NCBI RefSeq assembly: GCF_003946605.1
Contig: NZ_RHOQ01000003.1
Coordinates: 1-64,000 of the forward strand
Direction of reading: 5' to 3'
DNA from: Companilactobacillus baiquanensis
Lineage (GTDB): Bacteria > Bacillota > Bacilli > Lactobacillales > Lactobacillaceae
Length of the DNA: 64,000 nucleotides
Shown: piece after piece, positions 1 through 7,585 of the stretch
How the letters are laid out: every line of letters begins with the position of its first letter
Numbering within the stretch: position 1 is the first letter of the stretch
Notes under the pieces: model-generated
The model's input: the letters and a program-made list of their open reading frames with translations, nothing else
What the model was told of the DNA's origin: nothing
Databases searched by the model: none
Made by a program: the position numbers and the translations under genes

Positions 1-50
1 CTAAGTTTTACACCGTAATGATATGGAAGCTGTGACATGGTCTTACTCAA
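1..50 (-). CDS. tnpB: IS200/IS605 accessory protein TnpB, 5' end only
   Basis: Only the first 16 codons lie in the window. Reading leftward from TTG at 50 gives L/M-SKTMSQLPYHYGVKLR, which resembles the start of TnpB (RuvC-like, RNA-guided nuclease of IS605-type elements). A strong Shine-Dalgarno (AGGTGGTGAT, rc of 57-66) sits five bases before the TTG, which is why I prefer it to the in-frame ATG at 38. It is divergent from tnpA, the arrangement of IS605-type elements. Identity rests on 16 residues plus context, so it is tentative; the body of the gene lies outside the window. Confidence 0.55.
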   Translation of the reverse strand, partial: MSKTMSQLPYHYGVKL

Positions 51-147
51 TTAGTATCACCACCTTTAATGTGATAAATTATTTTATCATATAAGTCATT
101 ACAATCGGATTATAATGACTATAAGTCAATCGTTAGGGAGGTAACAT

Positions 148-615
148 ATGAGTAAGAAAAATGACCACATAGATGGTGCAATTTATGAACGTAACTATGT
201 CTATAATTTTCATTACCATTTAATCTGGGTAACAAACTATCGGAATCCAGCTTTTACAACGCCAAAATTGATCTCAGATATGAAAACAAATTTGACTAGA
301 ATCGCAAATCTAAACGAAGTTACAATTGAAAGCATGGAAGTCATGCCTGATCACATTCATATGTTGATAAGCTTCAAGCCCAAATACGCTCCTACTAATA
401 TCGTAAAAGCGTTTAAGGGTGCTTCTGCTCGAATGTTTTTCGAGCAACATCCCGAAATAAAGCAACAAGAATTCTGGGGTGGCCATTTATGGTCACATAG
501 TTATTACATGAGTACCTTAGGAAATATGAGCAAAGAAATAGTAGAAAACTATATCCAAAGCCAGAATAAAAATGACTTACGGCGTAGGCATAAAGGCATT
601 CATCAACCTGATTAA
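148..615 (+). CDS. tnpA: IS200/IS605 family transposase TnpA (Y1 HUH)
   Basis: A 155-residue single-strand transposase, full length for the family. It nicks and rejoins the top strand at hairpin-marked ends of the element. The HUH metal site is visible as HIH in MPDHIHMLIS (about residue 69), and the catalytic tyrosine is probably the Y of ENYIQSQ (about 134). The aromatic start YHLIWVTNYR and the FWGGHLWSHSYYMSTLG segment are typical. The ribosome site GGGAGG lies eight bases before ATG. A small hairpin overlaps the stop codon, as expected for the element end. The gene is intact, so the element may be active. Confidence 0.93.
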   Translation: MSKKNDHIDGAIYERNYVYNFHYHLIWVTNYRNPAFTTPKLISDMKTNLTRIANLNEVTIESMEVMPDHIHMLISFKPKYAPTNIVKAFKGASARMFFEQHPEIKQQEFWGGHLWSHSYYMSTLGNMSKEIVENYIQSQNKNDLRRRHKGIHQPD

Positions 616-622
616 AATCAGG
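607..622. repeat. Subterminal hairpin of the IS200/IS605 element
   Basis: CCTGAT-TAAA-ATCAGG, a six-bp stem with a four-base loop overlapping the tnpA stop codon. TnpA enzymes of this family recognise such hairpins near the element ends. I infer this is the end nearest tnpA; the exact cleavage site is not determined. Confidence 0.5.
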
Positions 623-674
623 AGATTTCTGCCATAATGTTTATTAAAACACAAATTAATATAAGGGGATCTAT

Positions 675-1160
675 ATGGATAAGGTAGAAAAATTACCCAG
701 TGAAATAAAAACTATTTGGAAAATAAATGCTTTTTTTGATTTCTTCATCTTTTTAATTATTTTTATCGTACTTTTGTTTTTACCGATGCTTTTTCCGACA
801 GTAGCAGGTGGATTCTTTAAAGTAAGTCAAATTGTCGTTGGTATTTTAGCGGTACTTGTTTTGGTGTCGGAGTTAGTGTTGATTACTTATCGTTGGAATT
901 TTTGGACATATTATATAGATGAACGACAAGTTGAGTTGCATAAGGGCTTCTTCTTTAGAAAACAAGTCATTATTCCAATTGCTAGAGTTCAAAATGTTAC
1001 TTTGAAGCAGGGACCGATTCTTAGAATTAAAGATCTGCAAAAAATAATTATCGTAACGGCCGCCGGTCAAAGTGAGATTGAAGGCATTAAGTCTACACAA
1101 GCCGAAGAACTTAAAGAGATTATTATGAAGTTGGCGCAGGAGGCAAAAAATGATATCTAA
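675..1160 (+). CDS. PH domain-containing membrane protein (YdbS-like)
   Basis: A 161-residue protein with two hydrophobic segments near the N-terminus (about 20-45 and 52-72) followed by a bacterial pleckstrin-like domain (bPH2; YYIDERQVELHKGFFFRKQVIIPIARVQNVTLKQGPILR). This is the YdbS layout. The function of the family is not settled; membrane anchoring with a cytoplasmic PH-like fold is expected. AGGGGATCT precedes the ATG. The 3' end overlaps the next gene by 11 bases, so the two are probably translationally coupled, as in the ydbS-ydbT pair of Bacillus. Confidence 0.82.
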   Translation: MDKVEKLPSEIKTIWKINAFFDFFIFLIIFIVLLFLPMLFPTVAGGFFKVSQIVVGILAVLVLVSELVLITYRWNFWTYYIDERQVELHKGFFFRKQVIIPIARVQNVTLKQGPILRIKDLQKIIIVTAAGQSEIEGIKSTQAEELKEIIMKLAQEAKNDI

Positions 1161-2583
1161 ACCAAGACGATTACATCCGGCCGCAATCATCTTTTATCTC
1201 TATAAGGAATTTAAATCAATAATCGTGTCTTTAGCAATTCTCTTTTTAGCAATTTTTCGTAATTCGTTAATGAAAATAGTTATAGCTATATCTGTGACGG
1301 CTGTAATAGTTATTATTTACTGTTTATTGAAATACTTTACTTTCAGCTATCAGCTTCTCGAGCATGAGATACTTGTTAAAAGTGGCGTTTTCGTTAAGAA
1401 AGTTAATCATGTTCCGTACGATAGGATTCAAAATATAACTACCAATCAATGGTTCTTCCTGAAACCATTTGGATTAGAAGAATTAGAAATAGAAACCGCG
1501 GGGCATTCTGAAGGCCCAGAAGTAAGTTTGGCAGCAGTATCTGTTAAACTAAAAAACGAACTAAATATGTATCGTAAACATGTTAATACGGAAGATATAT
1601 CCAAAAATGTTTCACGGGAAACTTTTTTGGGAGAATCTTATTCAATAACTTGGAAAGAGTTGTTGAAATTTTCTTTAACCTCTCCAGCATTTTTATCAGG
1701 TTTATTAGTAGTTTTGGCGATTTATGGAAAGATCCAAAATGGTATCAGCAAACAGGTCTATAAATTGGCCGCTGACGAAATGCAGCATTTAGGTATCTTT
1801 CTTATGATTTTGGGACTAGTAATAGTTCTATTGATCTTTTACGTTATTTCGGTCTTTGTTTTAATTGCAAAGTATTATCATTTTAATTTGGTTAAAGATA
1901 ATGATCAGTTTCAGATGAAATATGGACTGTTTAAAACTAAAAGAACAACTATTTCAATGAATCGTGTTCAAGCCGTGGTTATTAAACAGACATTATTACG
2001 TAGATTTTTAAAAATAGCATCGGTTAAATTGGTTATTATTTCTAATTCTAAAAAAGAAGATACAGAAAAAGATATTATCATCATGCCGGTTATTGAAATG
2101 GCTGAATTGGATAAATTCTTGCAGCAATTTTTCCCGCATATTCCGGTAGAAAAAGTGAAGACTTATTCAGCATCTAAAAAAACCTACTATTATGATTTGC
2201 GCAATGCCATTATCATTGGTGCTATTGCAGATATTATTTTTGCAATTTTTACTTTTAAAATAGTTTGGTTGTGGATAGCATTTATAGTTTTGACAATAGT
2301 CTTTGTCGTTATACCAGCATATTTAAAAGCCAAACGAACGACAATAAGTGTATTGGATGACAATTTTTTGTATTTGAAGAATAACAAATTATTTACTAAG
2401 AATATTTACTACATACCTAAAAGTAGCATTCAATTAGTAGAAAGACGCCAAAGCATTTGGCTAAAAAGGAAGCTTTTCGCACATTTGAAAATAAGCTGTC
2501 GTTCAGGAGTCGGTGAACGTATTATTATCGTAAAATATTTACCAGTGAAATTGATTGATGAAGTTGTTAGGTGGTATAAGTAG
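1150..2583 (+). CDS. PH domain-containing membrane protein (YdbT-like)
   Basis: A 477-residue multi-pass protein with repeated bPH2 modules (about 65-130, 245-310 and a C-terminal one around 400-470), each following a pair of membrane segments. The motif VNHVPYDRIQNITTNQ in the first module and TTISMNRVQAVVIKQTLLRR in the second show the internal repetition. It overlaps the preceding YdbS-like gene, and the SD (GCAGGAGGC) lies inside that gene. The two likely form one membrane complex. Role unknown; links to secretion or envelope stress are speculation. Confidence 0.82.
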   Translation: MISKPRRLHPAAIIFYLYKEFKSIIVSLAILFLAIFRNSLMKIVIAISVTAVIVIIYCLLKYFTFSYQLLEHEILVKSGVFVKKVNHVPYDRIQNITTNQWFFLKPFGLEELEIETAGHSEGPEVSLAAVSVKLKNELNMYRKHVNTEDISKNVSRETFLGESYSITWKELLKFSLTSPAFLSGLLVVLAIYGKIQNGISKQVYKLAADEMQHLGIFLMILGLVIVLLIFYVISVFVLIAKYYHFNLVKDNDQFQMKYGLFKTKRTTISMNRVQAVVIKQTLLRRFLKIASVKLVIISNSKKEDTEKDIIIMPVIEMAELDKFLQQFFPHIPVEKVKTYSASKKTYYYDLRNAIIIGAIADIIFAIFTFKIVWLWIAFIVLTIVFVVIPAYLKAKRTTISVLDDNFLYLKNNKLFTKNIYYIPKSSIQLVERRQSIWLKRKLFAHLKISCRSGVGERIIIVKYLPVKLIDEVVRWYK

Positions 2584-2746
2584 AGTGCAAAAAAGCATGG
2601 TTTTTTATGCAATATACGGAAACGTGCAAAAAAACATAACTTTTTCCGCTTAAAACAAATAAGGGACGAAATCCGATTGGATTCCGTCCCTTATTTGCCT
2701 TAATGCTCGAAAGTTGCCCATGTTTTTTTGCACTCTTTTTTGCACT
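2583..2746. repeat. Nested inverted repeat with central bidirectional terminator
   Basis: Between the convergent ydbT-like and metY genes. The centre, 2657-2696, is a strong hairpin (AAATAAGGGACG paired with CGTCCCTTATTT) that can end transcription from both sides. Around it, GTGCAAAAAAACAT at 2624-2637 mirrors ATGTTTTTTTGCAC at 2720-2733, and AGTGCAAAAAA at 2585-2595 mirrors TTTTTTGCACT at 2735-2745. The left side has an additional hairpin (GCAAAAAAGCAT/ATGC). The whole intergenic span is therefore a layered palindrome. Confidence 0.75.
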
Positions 2747-2751
2747 ATTTT

Positions 2752-4035
2752 CTAATCACTAACTTTATCCAATCCTTGTTTAAGATCAGCTATCAAATCG
2801 TCAGCGTTTTCGATACCGATCGAAATTCTGATCAAATCTGGAGTGATACCTGTTGCTAGTAATTCTTGTTCATTTAATTGTGCATGTGTTGTTGAAGCTG
2901 GGTGAATGATCAATGACTTGGCATCACCAACGTTTGCTAGTAATGAGAAGATGTTTAGATTAGAAATTAATTCTTTACCAGCTTTTTCGCCACCAGTTAA
3001 ACCAATTGTAAAGATCGAGCCAACTCCTTTGGAGAAATCTCTTTTAGCTAAATCATAGTAAGGGCTGTCTTCTTGTTCAGGATACTTTATCCAAGCAACT
3101 TTAGGTGAATCTTGAAGGAACTTGATAACTTTACGAGTATTCGCAACGTGACGTTCGATTCTTAATGATAATGTTTCCAGACCTTCAATTAGTAAGAATG
3201 AGTTAAATGGACTAATAGCGCCACCAACATCACGTAATACTTCTGAACGGACCTTAGTTGTAAATGCTCCACCTTTCAAATCAGCGAAGACTAAGCCATT
3301 ATATTGTGGGTTCGGTGTTACAAATTCAGGGTAACGGTCAGATTTTCTATAATCAAATTTACCATTTTCAGCAATGACACCACCCATGCTAGTTCCATGC
3401 CCACCGATAAATTTAGTAGCTGATTCAACAACGATATCTGCACCTAGATCAAGTGGTTTATAAAGATAAGGTGAAGCAAATGTGTTATCGACGATCAATA
3501 GCAAACCGTGTTTATGAGCAATTTCGGCAATGGCAGGTAGGTCAGCTAAATTAATATCAGGATTACCAATACTTTCAAGATAAAGTGCTTTGGTATGTTC
3601 GTTGATTTCTTTTTCAAAATTTTCCGGATCATCGGAATTAACAAAATGAGTTTTAATACCTAATTTTGGAAAAGTTACATTGAATAAATTATAAGTCCCG
3701 CCATAAAGGGTACTTGCTGAAACAATTTCATCACCAGCACCTGCAATATTCTCAATTGCGGCCGAGATTGCAGCTGCACCAGTTGCCAAGGCAACACCGG
3801 AAGTTCCACCTTCTAGTTGAGCTACTCTTTTTTCTAGAACATCAGTAGTGGGATTTGTTAAACGTGTATAAATATTACCGGGATCTTTTAAAGCAAAACG
3901 GTCGGCTGCTTGTTGTGGATCTTTGAAAACGTATGAAGTTGTTTGATAAATAGGAACAGCACGTGCTCCAGTTTCATCAACAGTTTGTCCTGCATGTACT
4001 TGTAATGTCTCAAATTTATAATCTTGTTCACTCAT
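2752..4035 (-). CDS. metY: O-acetylhomoserine sulfhydrylase (aminocarboxypropyltransferase)
   Basis: A 427-residue PLP enzyme of the Cys/Met metabolism class, normal length for MetY. It makes homocysteine from O-acetylhomoserine and sulfide (direct sulfhydrylation) and may also act on O-acetylserine. The N-terminal [10 protein letters not shown], the [22 protein letters not shown] segment and the PLP lysine in [12 protein letters not shown] (about residue 210) identify it. The start ATG has GGAGG nine bases upstream. It is the only large gene behind a T-box leader, so expression should respond to uncharged tRNA. A 36-codon ORF lies between the leader terminator and this gene. Confidence 0.93.
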   Translation of the reverse strand: MSEQDYKFETLQVHAGQTVDETGARAVPIYQTTSYVFKDPQQAADRFALKDPGNIYTRLTNPTTDVLEKRVAQLEGGTSGVALATGAAAISAAIENIAGAGDEIVSASTLYGGTYNLFNVTFPKLGIKTHFVNSDDPENFEKEINEHTKALYLESIGNPDINLADLPAIAEIAHKHGLLLIVDNTFASPYLYKPLDLGADIVVESATKFIGGHGTSMGGVIAENGKFDYRKSDRYPEFVTPNPQYNGLVFADLKGGAFTTKVRSEVLRDVGGAISPFNSFLLIEGLETLSLRIERHVANTRKVIKFLQDSPKVAWIKYPEQEDSPYYDLAKRDFSKGVGSIFTIGLTGGEKAGKELISNLNIFSLLANVGDAKSLIIHPASTTHAQLNEQELLATGITPDLIRISIGIENADDLIADLKQGLDKVSD

Positions 4036-4082
4036 AATTGTAATTCCTCCGAAATTTTTATAATTTTTAATATTTTTAATTT

Positions 4083-4193
4083 TTAATTATCTTGGATGAT
4101 TTTTCTGTCAAAGCCGCCTAGTCGCAACTGCGGCATTCGAAAACCACTCTTGAATTTATAGTTAGAAAATTTATTTCTGAAATTATTCGACAT
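4083..4193 (-). CDS. Small ORF (36 aa) between T-box and metY
   Basis: ATG at 4193 is preceded by a near-perfect Shine-Dalgarno (ACGGAGGTGAT, rc of about 4198-4208), better than that of metY itself. It reads [14 protein letters not shown]..., then ends [12 protein letters not shown] before TAA at 4083. The peptide is basic with no membrane segment. It begins about 30 bases after the T-box terminator, so it is translated only when the T-box reads through. I recognise no family. It could be a real microprotein, a translation-coupling leader, or an mRNA feature whose coding look is accidental. Confidence 0.55.
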   Translation of the reverse strand: MSNNFRNKFSNYKFKSGFRMPQLRLGGFDRKIIQDN

Positions 4194-4223
4194 CCAAATC
4201 ACCTCCGTTTATTAATAAAAGTA

Positions 4224-4507
4224 TAAAAAAAGTCCCCATGCTGACTAATGTCAACATGGGGACGATGTGGTCGTGGTACCACCCCAATTCGTAGATAAAT
4301 CTACCTCAACAACTCATTACAAAATAATAAGTTCGGGATGATATCGCATCCTTGCGTACCTTCGGCTTGCACCTAAGTAAGACTCCAAGCTCATCTTCAA
4401 TCAATTTTTCGCTCCGCCTTTTCACCATCTGACGGTCACTTTTCAAAACTACTAGTTGATCTACTCTTCTCTTCAACATCTAAATTAAATTTTCTTTAAT
4501 GAAATTA
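4224..4507 (-). promoter_or_regulatory. T-box riboswitch leader of metY
   Basis: The T-box core GGGTGGTACC is present on the minus strand (rc of 4272-4285) and is followed by a strong terminator, GTCCCCATG...CATGGGGAC plus a T-run (4224-4263). Upstream are Stem I elements: an AGTAG motif, and the apical ATGGTGAAAAGGC loop. T-boxes sense uncharged tRNA and switch a terminator to an antiterminator. A possible specifier is AUG (4394-4392) followed by A, which would mean methionine and fits metY, but I could not verify the Stem I pairing by eye. Confidence 0.88.
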
Positions 4508-4513
4508 ATGATT

Positions 4514-4541
4514 AGTATAGTCGTTGAATTTAAAAAGTCAA
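4514..4541 (-). promoter_or_regulatory. Promoter of the T-box/metY transcript
   Basis: On the minus strand, TTGACT (4541-4536) and TATACT (4519-4514) are separated by 16 bases, a good sigma-A promoter directly upstream of the T-box leader. Transcription would start near 4507. Confidence 0.7.
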
Positions 4542-4553
4542 GCCCAGTTAAAA

Positions 4554-5498
4554 TTAATATTCACCTTCGACAATTTTATCCAAGGTATCTTTTGAAGGGA
4601 TGAAGAATAAGTTACCAGTTATCGGAGTACTGAAATCTAGTAGACGATCACTCTTGGTAAACATATTTGTCAGCATTCGATTAGTGATAGCGAAGTCTTT
4701 TGAATAACCAATGAAATAAGTTCCAGTTATATCTTTAGCTGGATCAGAATATGGAACATTCATTCTAACGATTTTATGCTCAACACCGCCTTCTTCGTCT
4801 TTAGAAGCGATATTGTGGGCGTTTGGAAGTTTTTCATCATCATCTAATTCTCGGTCGGAAAATTTGTGACGGCCAATAGCTTTTTCTTGATCTTCAGTTT
4901 TGAGACTATTCCAAGCTTCCATATTGTGAGTATATTTTTGAGCAAAGGCATATGAACCATTAACAAATTCGGGATCTTGTTGTTCATCGATCAAAGTATA
5001 ATCCATTGATTCAATACCAGCAGGATTTTCCGTTCCATCAATAAATCCGACGATAGCACGTCCTTCGAAATAGCGGAAACCGTGAGTTTCATCTTCAACA
5101 GTTGTAATAGGACGTAAAATGCCCATGAATTGATCGATGATCTCGTAACAAACTGACATTTTGGAAGCACGTACGTGAATAAATAAATCTCCAGGTGTGG
5201 AAACGGCAGTATATTTTGGACCTTTGATTTCTTTGAAAGGTGCTAGTTCTTTAGGTTTTGGTGCATTTGGAAATAGGTAATCCCAGGCGTCTGATCCAAA
5301 TCCCCAAGCTACATGGGCTTGAGCCTCGGGATCACGGATGCGCATACTATTTAAGATTGAATTAGACATATCAGAAAATTCTGCAATAGCATCTTTTTCC
5401 TCACTTTGATTCTCACGTTTCAGCATAAGTGTTGTAAAAATAACACTTTCGCCAGCATCTTTATAGACGTCTTGAGCTCTCTTAATATCGATAGTCAT
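4554..5498 (-). CDS. Dyp-type peroxidase
   Basis: A 314-residue heme peroxidase of the dye-decolorizing family, cytosolic (no signal peptide or Tat motif). The GFIDGTENP motif near residue 150 contains the catalytic Asp, and the C-terminal part has the KIVRMNVPYSDP segment with the distal Arg; the proximal His lies in the region before it (one of the H residues in RHKFSD/NAHNIAS/VEHKI). It uses hydrogen peroxide to oxidise unknown substrates; a role in oxidative stress is likely. It stands alone, ending just upstream of the metY promoter and divergent from the amidase gene. SD GGAGGTAAGC precedes the ATG. Confidence 0.92.
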   Translation of the reverse strand: MTIDIKRAQDVYKDAGESVIFTTLMLKRENQSEEKDAIAEFSDMSNSILNSMRIRDPEAQAHVAWGFGSDAWDYLFPNAPKPKELAPFKEIKGPKYTAVSTPGDLFIHVRASKMSVCYEIIDQFMGILRPITTVEDETHGFRYFEGRAIVGFIDGTENPAGIESMDYTLIDEQQDPEFVNGSYAFAQKYTHNMEAWNSLKTEDQEKAIGRHKFSDRELDDDEKLPNAHNIASKDEEGGVEHKIVRMNVPYSDPAKDITGTYFIGYSKDFAITNRMLTNMFTKSDRLLDFSTPITGNLFFIPSKDTLDKIVEGEY

Positions 5499-5581
5499 TT
5501 GCTTACCTCCAAGGCTTATTTAACCAAATAATAACATAAGGGCAAGTAAGATAATGGTTTAAAAATCTGAAATTTAAATTA

Positions 5582-5610
5582 TTGATTTTGTTACTAATTT
5601 AGGATAATAA
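5582..5610 (+). promoter_or_regulatory. Candidate promoter of the Ntn amidase gene
   Basis: TTGATT (5582-5587), 17 bases, then TAATAA (5605-5610), or alternatively GATAAT at 5603-5608 with shorter spacing. It lies about 55 bases before the ATG in the divergent intergenic region. Confidence 0.4.
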
Positions 5611-5661
5611 TTAACCAATGAATAAATTGATTAATAATTGTCCCGAAAGGAAGCAGTAATA

Positions 5662-6648
5662 ATGTGCACAAGTATAAGCTATGAAGCTTTAGATGGAGCT
5701 AAATTTTTATCAAGAACGATGGATTTTGCATTTGAATTGAATGGAGTACCAACATTTCTACCTAGAGAATATGAATGGATCTCATCATTTGATAAGAATG
5801 CTTACAAGACTAACTATGCCATTTTAGGTACTGGTGCTAAATATGGAAATAATTATATGGTAGCTGATGGAACTAACGAATATGGACTGGCCGCAGCTGA
5901 ATTGTACTTCGCCAATAAAGCCGAATATGACCACGAACCAACTGAAGGTGCTATTAATCTAGTATCTGAAGAATTTCTTTTATGGGCTTTAGGAAATAAT
6001 AAATCAGTTGCTGAACTAAGAGAGAATCTAAAGAATGTACATATTATTGAATCTAATAACGGCGTTATGGGTGAAAATCAACCGCTGCATTGGATATTTA
6101 GTGATTTGACTGGTGTCTCTTATGTGATCGAACCTGAAGGAGACGGCCTTGTTTTACAAGAAGATAAGGTGGGCGTTATGACCAATACTCCAGATTATAA
6201 GTGGCATGAAACCAATCTTTCTAATTATTTAGGCGCACAAACAACTAGTTTCGGCAGTAAAAAATTTGGTGATCTAGAAGTAACACCATTAGGTTCAAAC
6301 GGAACTTTCCGTCTTCCTGGAGGATATACAGCAGTGGACCGTTTTGTTAGAACTGCCTTTAATCGCGAAGTTACTCAAACAGCAGCTGATTCAACTCAAG
6401 CGGTCAATACGATCATGCATATTTTAGATAGTGTTGTTGTACCAAAAGGCGTTAACATGAAGCCAGATGGTCCAAACTACACGCAGTATCAAGCAATATT
6501 TGATATGACAAATAGGATCATGTATTACATTCCTTATGAAAATAGAACTATTTTTAAAGTAAAAATGACAGATGAATTGATCTCCGCCCAAAAAACTCCT
6601 AAAGAATTTCCTGTGACGATGACTCAAGAATTTAAAGAATTGAACTAG
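5662..6648 (+). CDS. Choloylglycine hydrolase family amidase, penicillin-V-acylase-like
   Basis: A 328-residue N-terminal nucleophile hydrolase. I place the start at ATG 5662 (AAAGGAAG upstream) because Cys2 must become the N-terminal nucleophile after Met removal; the reading frame extends upstream but would bury it. Family residues are visible: Cys2, Arg18, Asp21, the Asn of VMTNTPDY (about 170-175) and the Arg of DRFVRTAF. At position 82 there is Tyr (AELYF), as in penicillin V acylases, where bile salt hydrolases usually have Asn. It therefore cleaves a linear amide, but the substrate could be penicillin V, acyl-homoserine lactone-like or bile amides. Cytosolic. Confidence 0.88.
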   Translation: MCTSISYEALDGAKFLSRTMDFAFELNGVPTFLPREYEWISSFDKNAYKTNYAILGTGAKYGNNYMVADGTNEYGLAAAELYFANKAEYDHEPTEGAINLVSEEFLLWALGNNKSVAELRENLKNVHIIESNNGVMGENQPLHWIFSDLTGVSYVIEPEGDGLVLQEDKVGVMTNTPDYKWHETNLSNYLGAQTTSFGSKKFGDLEVTPLGSNGTFRLPGGYTAVDRFVRTAFNREVTQTAADSTQAVNTIMHILDSVVVPKGVNMKPDGPNYTQYQAIFDMTNRIMYYIPYENRTIFKVKMTDELISAQKTPKEFPVTMTQEFKELN

Positions 6649-6695
6649 GGATCAATCTTACGATATCTGGTATGTAAACCATCTTTTAATTGAGA

Positions 6696-6701
6696 TATAA
6701 T
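6696..6701 (+). promoter_or_regulatory. -10 element of the gntR promoter
   Basis: TATAAT at 6696-6701, about 55 bases before the gntR ATG. A weak -35 (TGTAAA, 6673-6678) lies 17 bases upstream. The palindrome at 6732-6745 is downstream of the predicted start, so a bound repressor would act as a roadblock. Confidence 0.5.
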
Positions 6702-6731
6702 GAATATAAATGATAACTACCTTATATAAAA

Positions 6732-6745
6732 TTGGTTCGTTCCAA
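6732..6745. promoter_or_regulatory. Candidate GntR operator, copy 1 (autoregulation)
   Basis: TTGGTTCGTTCCAA, a palindrome-like 14-mer of form TTGG-nn-CG-nn-CCAA placed directly before the gntR ribosome site. The same TTGGNNCGTNCCAA pattern recurs at 7500-7513 before xpkA. Binding is inferred, not shown. Confidence 0.5.
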
Positions 6746-6755
6746 AGGAGATAAT

Positions 6756-7484
6756 ATGGCAGATTTAGTTTATCAAAGAGTTATAAACTCATTAAGAGAA
6801 AAAATAGATTCCAATTCGTATCCAGATATGCGCTTGCCAGATGAACGCTCGCTGGCTGAACAATACGACGTCAGCAGAAGCTCTATAAAACGGGCTTTAA
6901 GCAACATGTCAGAGCAAGGAATAATTTTTAAAAAACGTGGTTCAGGTACTTTTATCAATCCATTATATTTAAAACAAGATTCATATTTTAACTATAGTGG
7001 TAGTAATTTAGGCATTACTGACAGTTTCAAACTTAACGGGCAAAAGCCTGGGATCAAGGTTTTGAATTTTGATGTCATTAGACCTAATAAAGATATGCAG
7101 GATAACTTATTTTTAAAATCCAGTGAATTCGTTTATTCATTTAAAAGACTGCGTTTACTAGACGATAAACCGTTTATGATCGAAACAGGTTATATTCCAA
7201 TAAAGCTGGCTCCTGAATTGACCGATCAAGTTGCATCAGAATCGATTTTTAATTATGTAGAAACCGAATTAGGCAAAGAAGTTAATAAAACCTATTTAGC
7301 AATTTCCGCCGCACCTTCAGACGAAGAGGGGCAGGAGTTATTGAAATTAAAGGAAAATGAACCTTTAGGGATCATGGAAGGTATCTTTTTCTTAAATGAT
7401 GGAACTCCATTTGAATTCTCAACTATGAAGCTGCATTACAAATATTTTAAATATGATTCATTTGTTGACCTAGATGACAAATAA
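6756..7484 (+). CDS. GntR family transcriptional regulator (HutC/UTRA type)
   Basis: A 242-residue one-component regulator. Residues 5-70 form the winged helix-turn-helix (RLPDERSLAEQYDVSRSSIKRALSNMSEQGIIFKKRGSGTFI), and residues 90-235 form a UTRA ligand domain that typically binds a sugar phosphate or related metabolite. I start at ATG 6756 because AAAGGAG sits six bases upstream; upstream codons of the frame contain the candidate operator. It lies immediately before xpkA in the same direction, and a common palindrome occurs before both genes, so it probably controls phosphoketolase and itself. Confidence 0.9.
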   Translation: MADLVYQRVINSLREKIDSNSYPDMRLPDERSLAEQYDVSRSSIKRALSNMSEQGIIFKKRGSGTFINPLYLKQDSYFNYSGSNLGITDSFKLNGQKPGIKVLNFDVIRPNKDMQDNLFLKSSEFVYSFKRLRLLDDKPFMIETGYIPIKLAPELTDQVASESIFNYVETELGKEVNKTYLAISAAPSDEEGQELLKLKENEPLGIMEGIFFLNDGTPFEFSTMKLHYKYFKYDSFVDLDDK

Positions 7485-7499
7485 AGTATGTTTTCATTA

Positions 7500-7513
7500 T
7501 TGGGACGTACCAA
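7500..7513. promoter_or_regulatory. Candidate GntR operator, copy 2 (xpkA)
   Basis: TTGGGACGTACCAA, a near-perfect palindrome 12 bases upstream of the xpkA -35. It shares TTGGNNCGTNCCAA with the site at 6732-6745. Confidence 0.5.
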
Positions 7514-7525
7514 TTAGCTAAATGG

Positions 7526-7554
7526 TTGACTTTAATTTTAATACTAGTTATCAT
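7526..7554 (+). promoter_or_regulatory. Promoter of xpkA
   Basis: TTGACT (7526-7531), a 17-base spacer, then TATCAT (7549-7554). The predicted start is about 25 bases before the ATG. Confidence 0.65.
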
Positions 7555-7585
7555 ATACATGTAAAAACCTAAGGAGTGTGCCGTT

